This document shows positions 1 to 7,122 of a stretch of DNA of 11,041 nucleotides, one piece after another. Numbering within the stretch: position 1 is the stretch's first letter; every line of letters starts with the position of its first letter. The notes below the pieces were generated by a model, which searched no databases, was not told the DNA's origin, and worked only from the letters and a program-made list of their open reading frames with translations. A program made the position numbers and the translations under genes. Source of the stretch: CAZQAA01 sp964591255 (GTDB lineage Bacteria > Desulfobacterota > DSM-4660 > Desulfatiglandales > Desulfatiglandaceae); contig CAZQAA010000161.1 of NCBI GenBank assembly GCA_964591255.1, positions 1 through 11,041 of the forward strand. The letters run 5' to 3'.

Positions 1-177
1 ATGGATCATGATTAAGCATGCCTTATATCCTGAGCAGTTATCTTTAGTTTTTAAATCAAGACCCGTGCCAATCCATGACTATCCATTGTTATTCATGAAA
101 TATCCTTTAATTTTCCCCGATTGTACAAATCTTGCCGATAACCAAGAGATACAATTGTTATTCTTTATCACCGCCTA

Positions 178-195
178 TGAGACAATCATGTCTCA
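178..195. repeat. Perfect inverted repeat TGAGACA-N4-TGTCTCA
   Basis: Two 7-nt arms, TGAGACA (178-184) and TGTCTCA (189-195), are perfect inverted repeats around a 4-nt spacer. The same core occurs again at 444-457. The site lies about 470-490 bp upstream of the sigma-54 promoter, a possible though distant place for an activator site. No known regulator is recognised. Confidence 0.5.
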
Positions 196-443
196 AACGA
201 AACTCTTTTGGTTGTAACATAGTGATATTACAAAAAATATTTGCTTATTCTCATACGGTTTAAACATGATGATACTACCACAGAGCACCTAACTTGAAAG
301 GAATGCCCTGCGATGAAAACATGAAAAAGAACATCTTAAGCTGTAATATTAGATAGTTATGCCATATCAGAGTAAGCCGTCCATAAGCATGGGTTAAACG
401 AACAAACCCCAAAAGCGTCTCAAATCATATTGCGATACACCTA

Positions 444-457
444 TGTCTCGTGAGACA
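444..457. repeat. Inverted repeat TGTCTC-GT-GAGACA
   Basis: Two 6-nt arms (444-449 and 452-457) form a near-perfect palindrome using the same TGTCTC/GAGACA core as 178-195, with the arms in the opposite order. It lies about 210 bp upstream of the sigma-54 promoter, a normal enhancer distance for a sigma-54 activator. In both copies a CGAAAC string follows on the right (198-203 and 474-479), so the two sites may be diverged copies of one element. Confidence 0.5.
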
Positions 458-494
458 CAACCACCAAAAAAAACGAAACACAACCTTTTTGAAA

Positions 495-516
495 AGCTGG
501 TTCATTTTGGCCAGCT
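495..516. repeat. Hairpin AGCTGG-N10-CCAGCT
   Basis: Six-base arms (495-500 and 511-516) pair perfectly around a 10-nt loop. No T-run follows, so it does not look like an intrinsic terminator. It may be a protein-binding site or chance structure. Confidence 0.3.
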
Positions 517-529
517 ATTGGCTATATAT

Positions 530-548
530 AACCATAATATATATGGTT
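530..548. repeat. AT-rich inverted repeat AACCAT-N7-ATGGTT
   Basis: Arms at 530-535 and 543-548 are perfect inverted repeats around an AT-only spacer. It lies about 120 bp upstream of the sigma-54 -24 box, where an enhancer-binding protein or a DNA-bending protein would sit. Function is inferred from position only. Confidence 0.3.
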
Positions 549-664
549 TAACTATAGAATAAACCACCTTTTTTCCCTCTACAAATCTTGCATCTCCCCA
601 AACTTATTCCTAATGTTAAGGCTACTTAAAAGCTCTATGCTATTCAAAAAAACAACCTTCCAAA

Positions 665-680
665 TGGCACAACAATTGCT
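665..680 (+). promoter_or_regulatory. Sigma-54 (RpoN) -24/-12 promoter
   Basis: TGGCAC (665-670) and TTGCT (676-680) match the RpoN consensus, with the invariant GG (666-667) and GC (678-679) exactly 10 nt apart. Transcription would start near 691, giving a leader of about 145 nt before the gene at 837. Sigma-54 promoters need an ATP-dependent enhancer-binding activator. No activator gene is in the window, but inverted repeats upstream could be its binding sites. Confidence 0.7.
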
Positions 681-836
681 TTGCTATACCCAACAATCAG
701 CAGAAAACAGATAAATTTCCTCATGGCCCTCTACCCTAAGGAAAACACATTCTGGACAAAAGATGTTTCTGCCATTTTTTTCAACAAAAAAATAAAATTT
801 GCTTAACAAACAATCTATCAAAAAGGAGAATCAAGG

Positions 837-2780
837 ATGCTCAATAAAATTGCCTATATTATATTAGGAACTGCTGTTTCCCTATATTTGATGTCCTCAG
901 CCTCCATGGCTTTAACAGGAGGTCCAGATGGTTTTGGGTATAACTTTTATGATAGCAACGAGGAAGATGCACCCCCATTTTATTGGATAGATATATCGGG
1001 AAGCGGAACCCGACTTCATCTTGCTGATGACCAAGTTGCCGGACCAATTTCAATTGGATTTAGTTTTAAATTTTATGGTCATGATTACACGCAGGTATAT
1101 GTTTCCAGTAATGGATTTATAACCTTCAACAGTAATGCGGGTGATGGCTGTTGCAAAGGAGATCCTATTCCCACTCCAGGGGGAGATGCTGACAATCTTA
1201 TTGCGGCATTCTGGGATAATCTTGATCCATCCGGGTGAGGCTGTATGGTTCATTATGAAACCCGTGGGGTTTCTCCAAACAGGACATTTATTATAGAATT
1301 TTCAGACGTCCCTTTTTCAACTCTACCAACTACCAATAGCTTCCAGATAATACTTTACGAAGGTAGCGATCAAATACAAATAAACTATCTTGATGTTAGC
1401 TCTCGCGGATCTGGCAAGACAGCCGCAGGTATCGAAAATTCAAATGGCGCTATAGGCCTTCGCTATAGCCAGATGGACACCGCCGGTATATATGCCAATC
1501 ATTATATTAGGTATATCCCACCCAGCGAAAATAGTACTCATACCCTCTACTTTCCCCACGTTGCGAGTGAAACAAACGGTTGGGAGACGGAAATCTGTCT
1601 TATAAATCCTGACAATACAAAAACCATAACCGGCATTCTAAAACCATATAATGCCTCAGGCACGCATGTATCATCAAATATATCGGTGACTCTCGTCCCC
1701 CATGGAAGGAGAGAAATCACTGTGGGAGATGAATTCACAGGAGCTGATGAGATAAAATATATCATATTTGAGGCAGATTCTGATGAGGCTGTAGGTTATA
1801 CCAAGTTTTATATAGAAGGCCAGTACCGGGTGGCAGTTCCCTTAGTATCTAGTGTAAACACAGGCGATGTATATATATCCCACATTGCCTCAGACTCTAA
1901 GTGGATCACAGGTATTGCCCTTGTAAACACAAACACATCTTCAAAAACTCTTACTATTGAGTTTGATAACGGCCAGACAAAAAACATAACCCTCTCCCCT
2001 GGGGAGCATAAACAATTTACAGTAAGAACCCTTTTTGGTGGGGAGGCACAGGACGATATCTACTCCGGGACCATTAAAGACGCCACCGGGATTATAGGGC
2101 TTGAACTTTTTTCAAGCACTGCTTCTAGCGGAAATCATTTTCTTAGCGGAATCATTTTAAAAGAAAACACGACAACAACCATTTATTATCCCCACGTGTT
2201 AGACGATCCCGTATGGGATAGCGGAATTGTGGCATATAACCCTTCCATCTCATCGTGCACCCTTACCATAACACCTTATGAAGCTGATGGGACACCCCTT
2301 TCTCCTCAGACGATCTCTCTTGCTATGCATGAAAAACATATCGGTACTCCGAAAGGACTAAGCCTGCCTTCTGGTGCCGCTTGGCTCCATATAGGTGCAT
2401 CAACTCCCATCACCGGGTTTGAGCTGTTCAGCACCAAAGACGGTAACCGATTAGGTGGATATACAGGTGTAGACATAAGCAGCAGAAATGGAGTATTTGC
2501 CAAGATAGATGCAGAAGGGACAGGTATTGCCTTTGTGAACATCGAAAACGCGTCTGCCAGTGTAACCTTGGCCGCCTACAATGATGCAGGGAATCTCATT
2601 GCCACCCACACATTGAATCTCAATGCCCATGAAAAGATAGTGAATTTACCACGAAATCTCTTTACTCATGACATCAGTACTGCCACTTACATTGCCTACT
2701 CATCGGACAGGAATGTGGTGGGATTTCAGCTCAACACATCTTCTGACATCATGATGCTAGATGCCATGCCCGGGATGTAA
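837..2780 (+). CDS. Putative exported selenoprotein with four beta-sandwich repeats (in-frame UGA codon 134)
   Basis: The frame is open for 647 codons except for one TGA (1236-1238, codon 134). AAGGAG at 823-828 sits 8 nt before the ATG. Residues 1-25 form a signal peptide (Lys4, hydrophobic core, cleavage after S-M-A). Residues about 26-200 resemble the SSNGF-type adhesive domain seen in secreted bacterial proteins, with a Cys105-Cys106 pair and an FWDNLDP segment just before the TGA. Four repeats of about 104 residues begin near 235, 343, 447 and 551, each opening with a Y-x-P/S-H or similar strand and a W-x-x-G-I-x-x-x-N motif, probably beta-sandwich folds. Readthrough as selenocysteine would give Ser-Gly-Sec-Gly-Cys. 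A SECIS-like hairpin follows, and the next gene repeats the same TGAGGCTGT. Without recoding it would be two pieces, 837-1238 and 1245-2780, i.e. a nonsense pseudogene (a Gly codon GGA to TGA is one change). The second piece has no convincing Shine-Dalgarno or signal peptide of its own. Function is unknown; surface or secreted location is inferred. Confidence 0.7.
1236..1273 (+). promoter_or_regulatory. Candidate UGA recoding site plus bSECIS hairpin 1
   Basis: The TGA at 1236-1238 is followed by a 17-nt hairpin at 1257-1273. GAAACCC and GGGTTTC pair perfectly (7 bp) around the loop GTG. The loop begins 25 nt after the TGA, inside the usual window for bacterial SECIS elements (about 16-37 nt), and its first bases are G and U, the bases SelB reads in the E. 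coli fdhF loop. The element lies within coding sequence, as bacterial SECIS elements do. Spacing and loop are seen directly; SelB binding is inferred. Confidence 0.55.
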
Positions 2781-2787
2781 GAAGATC

Positions 2788-3543
2788 ATGCTGACAAAAA
2801 AAACCAACACACGGCAATATATGGATTTCATGAAGGAGATGTTAAAAAGGACTACCTTTACATATCTCCCTGTATCTACATATGGTTTTATCGGTTTGGC
2901 AATAATCACCCTTTTGTTCTTTTTGAATAAGATATGCTTGGCCGGAGCATGAGGCTGTGGAACACCTTCAGTTGGAGGTTCAAGCTCAATAAATGCAGCC
3001 CAATTTGACCCAAACCAAACACGCGGGGTAATTGGGGCACGCAACGTGGCTATGAGTTCATATTATTTAGGAGGAGATTATCCTGAGACCATATCTTCTA
3101 TAATGATGGGGATAACTGAAAGGCTTGAACTCACCATGACACAATATTACCACAGAGATGACTGGACCGGATCGATCAGGTATGAAATAAACAAAGGAGG
3201 CGAGTCTTGGTGGCATCCTACCGTAATCCTTGCGGTTCAGGATATAGGAAGTCCAGATATTGCGGACATATCAACGACATGTATAAAACGCTATTCTATT
3301 CCATATATTGGACAAGCAAGGTTTCACGCAGGAATTTTAAAGGAAACCAAGTCAGGAGGTATAATAAGAGGATTTGGAGGTGTTTCAAAACTTTTTGCCA
3401 AACACTTCGACTTTTCGATCATTCATGATGGTTATGATAAACACTTTATCGCTGGAGCCAGCTATAAAGGATTCAGAGTAAGCCTCATAGCCTTTGAAAT
3501 GGAACACTTTGGTGCAGGGTTTTCATTCCAGTTCAAATTTTAG
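2788..3543 (+). CDS. Putative exported selenoprotein, barrel-like (in-frame UGA at 2950-2952)
   Basis: One reading frame runs to TAG at 3541-3543 with a single TGA at 2950-2952. The chosen ATG (2788) lies 8 nt after the stop of the previous gene and would be translationally coupled (251 residues, Sec at 55). No strong Shine-Dalgarno decides the start, and ATG at 2839 would give a more usual signal peptide (234 residues, Sec at 38). A hydrophobic segment ends in L-A-G-A directly before the TGA, so signal peptidase I (A-x-A) could leave Sec-Gly-Cys-Gly as the mature N-terminus. The mature part is about 195 residues with alternating aromatic/polar strands, G-I-T-E-R-L-E-L and a C-terminal Phe, suggesting a small beta-barrel or membrane-associated beta protein. 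I do not recognise the family. The conserved-looking frame on both sides of the TGA, and the TGAGGCTGT shared with the gene before it, argue against simple decay. Without recoding the parts would be 2761/2788-2952 and 3046-3543. Confidence 0.65.
2950..2979 (+). promoter_or_regulatory. Candidate UGA recoding site plus bSECIS hairpin 2
   Basis: After TGA 2950-2952, ACCTTC (2964-2969) pairs with GGAGGT (2974-2979): six pairs including one T-G wobble, around the loop AGTT. The loop begins 17 nt after the TGA, nearly the same distance as in E. coli fdhF, with G and U at loop positions 2 and 3. The stem is shorter than in element 1, but position and loop content fit a bacterial SECIS. Confidence 0.5.
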
Positions 3544-3564
3544 CCAAGCATTCAATAAACCTCA

Positions 3565-4968
3565 TTAATATGGTGCTGTACTCATAACCGGGCTTAGATC
3601 TTCGATCTTGTTATTCTTGATCCTATAGTTGTAAATATCTTCCATATCCTTATAAACTTGGAATATCTGGAAAAACCCATGCCAGTGGGCATAGTCAGGT
3701 GCATTCATGGCAGCACCCTGACGGGCCCGTCTTCCTGTGTGATGCCATAGGTAGTACTGTAGCTCAAGAAAACCATCTTTCCAGGGATCCTTTTTTAAAA
3801 GGCCTTTTGCCTTCAGATCCGCTTCCATCCTGGCAGAGCTGTCCCAGTATTTGTTATATAGCGCGACTGCATTGTCTAATGTAGCAAACTGGATGTTGGT
3901 GTGCGTATTACTGTGACAATTAATACATACCTTGCGCATATTTTTTTCTCCCTGCTCTCCATTACCACGCGGTGCGCTTCGAATCACACTCTTTTTGTGT
4001 ACCAGATCCCATTTGAGCCGATCGTTTATACAATGAGTCGTTGCCAGTTCCCCAATACCACTGATATGACATGTTGCACAGGTAGGTGCCGTATAGTCTC
4101 CAGGCTCCCATGCATCAGGGGCGCTGTCATATCTCCATTCTTCACCATGGGTCTGATATTGCTGGCCATGCTTGCTCTCATAGTAAATTTCAATATTGGG
4201 ATGATCCGGTCCAAGGTGGCAGGCAGCGCAGGCTTCAGGTTTCCTTGCCTCTGCAATGGCAAAGGTATGACGTGTGTGACATACAGAACAATTTCCTATG
4301 GATCCGTCCGGATATCGTGTCCCTACTCCGGCCGGCCATGTTTCATTAATGGGTTTGTTGTCCGGACCTAATTCCACCTGGGTACCGTGACACATTTGGC
4401 AGCCAGACGCCCGGGCAGCACGGTTAGAGGCAGGCATACCTTTCGGGGTTAATCCGTCCAGGGTAATTTGTTTGTTGTTTATAAATGCAGCACCTTCATT
4501 ATAATACATAAGCCGCAGAAATTTGCCGTCCAGTTTATTAGGATCACACACAGGCATGCTGGCAAGTTCTGCATGGCCGCTTTTCAGGAACTGTTCTGCT
4601 TCCTGAGGATGGCACCTGGAGCAGGTCTTGGATGAAACCATCGGCGAGATAAATCTGTTTGTACCCTTGATTCCCTTGCACTGGCTTGCCATAGGAGAAC
4701 CCTTTTCTACGGCATGACAGTCATAACAAGAGATTGATGCATGGGCCATTCGGGATTTCTTCCATGCTTCTACAATGCCAGGAGTCTTTTTTGCGTGACA
4801 TTCCACACATGCCTTTGCTTCCGGCGTCATTCCTCTCTTTACTATGAGTTCCCGTTGTCCTGATAAATTAAGATGTTGGCCTTGGTCAGCAGCAAGACAT
4901 ACATTTCCTATCGCAAAAACGAGACCTAACATTAATAGAGTAATTTTTTCATCAAGAGAACGCCTCAT
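3565..4968 (-). CDS. Octahaem cytochrome c of the hydroxylamine oxidoreductase (HAO) family
   Basis: A 467-residue periplasmic protein with a signal peptide (cleavage near A26-A27) and eight CXXCH haem c sites at Cys54, 81, 116, 190, 227, 247, 297 and 348. The segment after haem 6 (C-H-L-G-P-D-H-P, then E-S-K-H-G) is a hallmark of HAO-family octahaem proteins. In this family haem 4 (here C190-C193-H194) is the catalytic haem. Family members oxidise hydroxylamine or hydrazine, or reduce nitrite/hydroxylamine toward ammonium in anaerobes. The C-terminal part holds G-R-R-A-R and D-Y-A-H-W-H-G, with Tyr426 spaced from haem 4 much like the cross-linking Tyr467 of Nitrosomonas HAO. The start follows AAGGAGG at 4980-4974, embedded in the end of the upstream tetrahaem gene, with 1 nt between the genes. 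Pairing with a NapC/NrfH partner suggests a quinol-fed reductase (haoC-haoA type), but direction cannot be settled by eye. Confidence 0.88.
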   Translation of the reverse strand: MRRSLDEKITLLMLGLVFAIGNVCLAADQGQHLNLSGQRELIVKRGMTPEAKACVECHAKKTPGIVEAWKKSRMAHASISCYDCHAVEKGSPMASQCKGIKGTNRFISPMVSSKTCSRCHPQEAEQFLKSGHAELASMPVCDPNKLDGKFLRLMYYNEGAAFINNKQITLDGLTPKGMPASNRAARASGCQMCHGTQVELGPDNKPINETWPAGVGTRYPDGSIGNCSVCHTRHTFAIAEARKPEACAACHLGPDHPNIEIYYESKHGQQYQTHGEEWRYDSAPDAWEPGDYTAPTCATCHISGIGELATTHCINDRLKWDLVHKKSVIRSAPRGNGEQGEKNMRKVCINCHSNTHTNIQFATLDNAVALYNKYWDSSARMEADLKAKGLLKKDPWKDGFLELQYYLWHHTGRRARQGAAMNAPDYAHWHGFFQIFQVYKDMEDIYNYRIKNNKIEDLSPVMSTAPY

Positions 4969-4969
4969 A

Positions 4970-5560
4970 TCAGCCTCCTTTTATCTTGAAAAATTTATTG
5001 GCAATTTCAATCATGTCCTTGTGCCCGACACGGGGATGGCAATCAACACACTGCTTTGATGTACCACCCGTTAAATACGTACGATGAGCTATCAACCCTC
5101 CAAAAGGTATGCCAGGAGGGGTCAAGTCGTGATGACAGCGACGGCAGGCACTTTCAAATGTGAACTTGAGCCGTCTACGCTCTGCATTTCCAGCCCAGTC
5201 AAATTCGGCTCCGTTGATATAAAAATTCTGTACTATATCACCTGTGCCGGTCATTCCTTTTACCATAAAAAATTGAAAGAAATTCCCGTGGGGCAGATGA
5301 CAGTCTACACACTGGGCTGCAAAACCCCTAGGATTGTTTCCGCCATGCCTTGCCTCCTGCCATGATGTCCTAAAGGGCTTCATGACATGGCATTTGGCAC
5401 AGAAAGTGTCTTTGTTTGTAGTCTCAATCATAAAACCGGATGCCAATATCATTACAATTGTAAAGATGGCACCCACCAACACACCAAACCAGCAACCCCT
5501 TTTTTCTGCCCTGATATCCTTTTTATTTCTTAAAGTCCGTGGTCTTATCGGCGATAACAT
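4970..5560 (-). CDS. NapC/NrfH-family tetrahaem c-type quinol dehydrogenase
   Basis: A 196-residue membrane-anchored cytochrome. After a basic N-terminus, residues 23-45 form one transmembrane helix (an uncleaved anchor), followed by four CXXCH sites at Cys54, 84, 139 and 171. This is the standard layout of the NapC/NrfH/CymA group, which oxidises menaquinol at the outer face of the cytoplasmic membrane and hands electrons to periplasmic multihaem enzymes. The partner is almost certainly the octahaem protein encoded directly downstream, since its ribosome binding site overlaps the last codons of this gene. The same pairing is known from Campylobacterota haoC-haoA and from nrfH-nrfA. The ATG at 5560 has only a modest AAGGGA-like site upstream. 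The promoter would lie in 5561-5722. Confidence 0.9.
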   Translation of the reverse strand: MLSPIRPRTLRNKKDIRAEKRGCWFGVLVGAIFTIVMILASGFMIETTNKDTFCAKCHVMKPFRTSWQEARHGGNNPRGFAAQCVDCHLPHGNFFQFFMVKGMTGTGDIVQNFYINGAEFDWAGNAERRRLKFTFESACRRCHHDLTPPGIPFGGLIAHRTYLTGGTSKQCVDCHPRVGHKDMIEIANKFFKIKGG

Positions 5561-5728
5561 TTAATATAATATCCCTTAGTTTGGCGAGGATTTTTAGGAG
5601 GCCCTGATCTGTTAAAACAGTGATGCACATTAGGAATTATAAATTATTAATATGGAAATTATCTATGGACTTTTGATATGACATACTATACTAAATAAGT
5701 CAACAATAATTTTGCAGGAGGTATGATT
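5561..5728. promoter_or_regulatory. Divergent promoter region between the octahaem operon and the barrel gene
   Basis: This region drives both the minus-strand cytochrome pair and the plus-strand barrel gene. On the minus strand a TTGACT (5703-5698) lies 17 nt from CATATC (5680-5675), and a better TATAAT (5641-5636) lacks a good -35. On the plus strand TATACT (5687-5692) is a possible -10. A CTGTT-AA-AACAG inverted repeat (5609-5620) could bind a regulator. AGGAGG (5716-5721) is the ribosome binding site of the barrel gene. No nitrite- or NO-responsive consensus is clear. Confidence 0.35.
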
Positions 5729-6970
5729 ATGAAAAAAAGCGTATTAATTTCATTTATATTTCCCCTCATGCTTCAGCTTGTCCTGCATACGAACGCTGTT
5801 GCAGACGATTATTTGCCCCATCTGGATGATAAGTACGGTAAAATTCTTTTGAATATGCGCTGGCGCTATGAAAATGTGGATCAAGATGGGGTCAAGGATG
5901 CAGAGGCCCTTACCATCAGGACCCGCCTGGCCTATCAGACTCCTGTTTTTTTCGGTTTTTCAGGTTTGGTAGAGCTGGAAAGCACAATCCCATTCAATTC
6001 TGGAACTTACCGTTCCCCTGGCCTGAATAATGCTCTTGACCGGGCCGTGATCGCCGATCCGAGAAATACAGAACTTAATCGTGCCCAACTTGCCTATACA
6101 GGGTTAAACGATACCACCGTTATTCTTGGCCGTCAAAGGATTAAGCTGGACAATGTCCGGTTTATAGGCAATGTGGGCTGGCGTCAGAATGAACAAACTT
6201 ACGATGCATTTACCATCAAAAACAACTCAATTAAAAATTTGCAATTATATTATGGATACCTAAAGCGGGTAAACCGGATCTTCGGCCGGGACGCCGAACC
6301 TTATAAAGGATTGTACTACTGGAATATGGATACCCATATTGTAAACATAGCGTATACACCGTGCCGCTATGCCAAGCTGGTGGGATACGCCTATTTAATC
6401 GGGGTGGAAACCAGGGTTGCCCGGGGTAATTCCAATGATACCTATGGTGCTTATCTCAGCGGTAAATATCCGATTGGTCATATCACGCTTAGTTACCGGG
6501 CCGAATATGCTACCCAGGAAGACAACAGTGAAAGCCCTTCCGGAACCTCTTTTGACCTGGACTATTACCATTTTAAACTTGGTGGGGCCTGTGAAAAGAC
6601 CAAAATTGACCTTGGCGCTGGTTATGAGATCCTTGAGGGAGATGGCACCCGTGGGTTCTCAACGCCCTTGGCCACACTGCATGCTTTTCAAGGATGGGCC
6701 GACAAATTCCTTGCTACCCCTGCAAACGGTATGGAAGATCTCTACACCTGGGCAGGAATCAGGCTCCCTCACAAAATTATGCTGAAGGCCGTGTATCATA
6801 AATTTGAAGCAGAAAACGGCGGGGCTGACTATGGCGATGAACTTGATTGTCTTGCCATATGGAAGATAGACAACCATTTTAAACTGCTGGGAAAATATGC
6901 CCATTACAGTGAAGATGGCCTTGGTGCTGATACAGATAAAGTAATTATAGAACTCAATTTTACTTATTAA
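5729..6970 (+). CDS. Outer-membrane beta-barrel of the alginate-export family
   Basis: A 413-residue outer-membrane protein. AGGAGG at 5716-5721 is 1 nt from ATG 5723 but 7 nt from ATG 5729, so the second Met is the better start. The signal peptide is about 23 residues (two Lys, hydrophobic core, cleavage after N-A-V-A). The mature part is rich in alternating strands. The segment near residues 105-150 (R-N-T-E-L-N-R-A-Q-L, then G-R-Q-R-I, then W-R-Q-N-E-Q-T-Y-D) is typical of alginate-export-type porins (PF13372-like), and the chain ends in an aromatic residue (F-T-Y), as outer-membrane barrels do. Members are usually substrate-specific pores, and many have nothing to do with alginate. Divergence from the tetrahaem/octahaem operon suggests it admits or releases that enzyme's small nitrogen (or other oxyanion) substrate or product; this is inference. 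Confidence 0.8.
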   Translation: MKKSVLISFIFPLMLQLVLHTNAVADDYLPHLDDKYGKILLNMRWRYENVDQDGVKDAEALTIRTRLAYQTPVFFGFSGLVELESTIPFNSGTYRSPGLNNALDRAVIADPRNTELNRAQLAYTGLNDTTVILGRQRIKLDNVRFIGNVGWRQNEQTYDAFTIKNNSIKNLQLYYGYLKRVNRIFGRDAEPYKGLYYWNMDTHIVNIAYTPCRYAKLVGYAYLIGVETRVARGNSNDTYGAYLSGKYPIGHITLSYRAEYATQEDNSESPSGTSFDLDYYHFKLGGACEKTKIDLGAGYEILEGDGTRGFSTPLATLHAFQGWADKFLATPANGMEDLYTWAGIRLPHKIMLKAVYHKFEAENGGADYGDELDCLAIWKIDNHFKLLGKYAHYSEDGLGADTDKVIIELNFTY

Positions 6971-6974
6971 AGCA

Positions 6975-7013
6975 ACATGGCTGCATAAACATGACATGCA
7001 AATAATGCCATGT
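6975..7013 (+). repeat. Hairpin ACATGGC-N25-GCCATGT after the barrel gene
   Basis: Arms at 6975-6981 and 7007-7013 pair perfectly (7 bp). An alternative fold pairs ACATG plus GCAT with ATGC plus CATGT around a 3-nt bulge. It begins 4 nt after the stop codon, as a transcript 3' end would, but no T-run follows, so it may act as a 3' stabiliser or factor-dependent terminator rather than an intrinsic one. Confidence 0.35.
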
Positions 7014-7032
7014 GCAGACAACTTGTTCCATT

Positions 7033-7061
7033 TTGTGTGCAAAGAGTCTTTATGCTATAAT
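7033..7061 (+). promoter_or_regulatory. Sigma-70-type promoter with extended -10
   Basis: TGCTATAAT (7053-7061) is a perfect extended -10 (TGn plus TATAAT). TTGTGT (7033-7038) is a weak -35 with ideal 17-nt spacing. Transcription would start near 7068 and read the sirohaem-type gene at 7123, making that gene a separate unit from the barrel gene upstream. Confidence 0.5.
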
Positions 7062-7122
7062 TAGGGTGTTATATTATCAATAATACAACTTATGATCCAA
7101 TTTTGCACAAGCTAAAGGCATT

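Larger units (their letters stand above)
1..664. other. Gene-free AT-rich upstream region
   Basis: I see no gene in this stretch. The only open frame of any length (8-217, plus strand, 69 codons) has no ribosome binding site, no recognisable motif, and runs through an inverted repeat, so I treat it as chance. The region is AT-rich and contains several inverted repeats (178-195, 444-457, 495-516, 530-548) upstream of a sigma-54 promoter. That arrangement suggests an upstream activating region for the operon starting at 837, but this is inference. Confidence 0.6.

Noticed and set aside
8..217. Plus-strand 69-codon open frame at the left edge
   Set aside because: No ribosome binding site, no motif, AT-rich sequence with a perfect inverted repeat inside its 3' end; likely chance.
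1236..1238. UGA read as glycine under an alternative genetic code
   Set aside because: Other genes in the window end at TGA (the tetrahaem gene at 4972-4970 and the sirohaem-type gene at 7828-7830), and all recognisable proteins are Desulfobacterota-like, so a genome-wide UGA-Gly code is unlikely.
837..3543. Both TGA-interrupted genes as plain pseudogenes
   Set aside because: Kept only as the alternative: neither gene has another stop or frameshift, and both interruptions share the same 9-mer and a following hairpin, which simple decay does not predict.
3901..4371. Plus-strand open frame of 156 codons inside the octahaem gene
   Set aside because: Antisense shadow of a clear multihaem coding region; no start signal or recognisable motif.
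5673..5703. FNR/HcpR-type operator between the divergent genes
   Set aside because: Only single half-sites (TTGAT, GTCAA) are present with no correctly spaced partner.
6417..6785. Second plus-strand frame inside the barrel gene
   Set aside because: Overlaps a well-supported outer-membrane protein gene in another frame, with no ribosome binding site.
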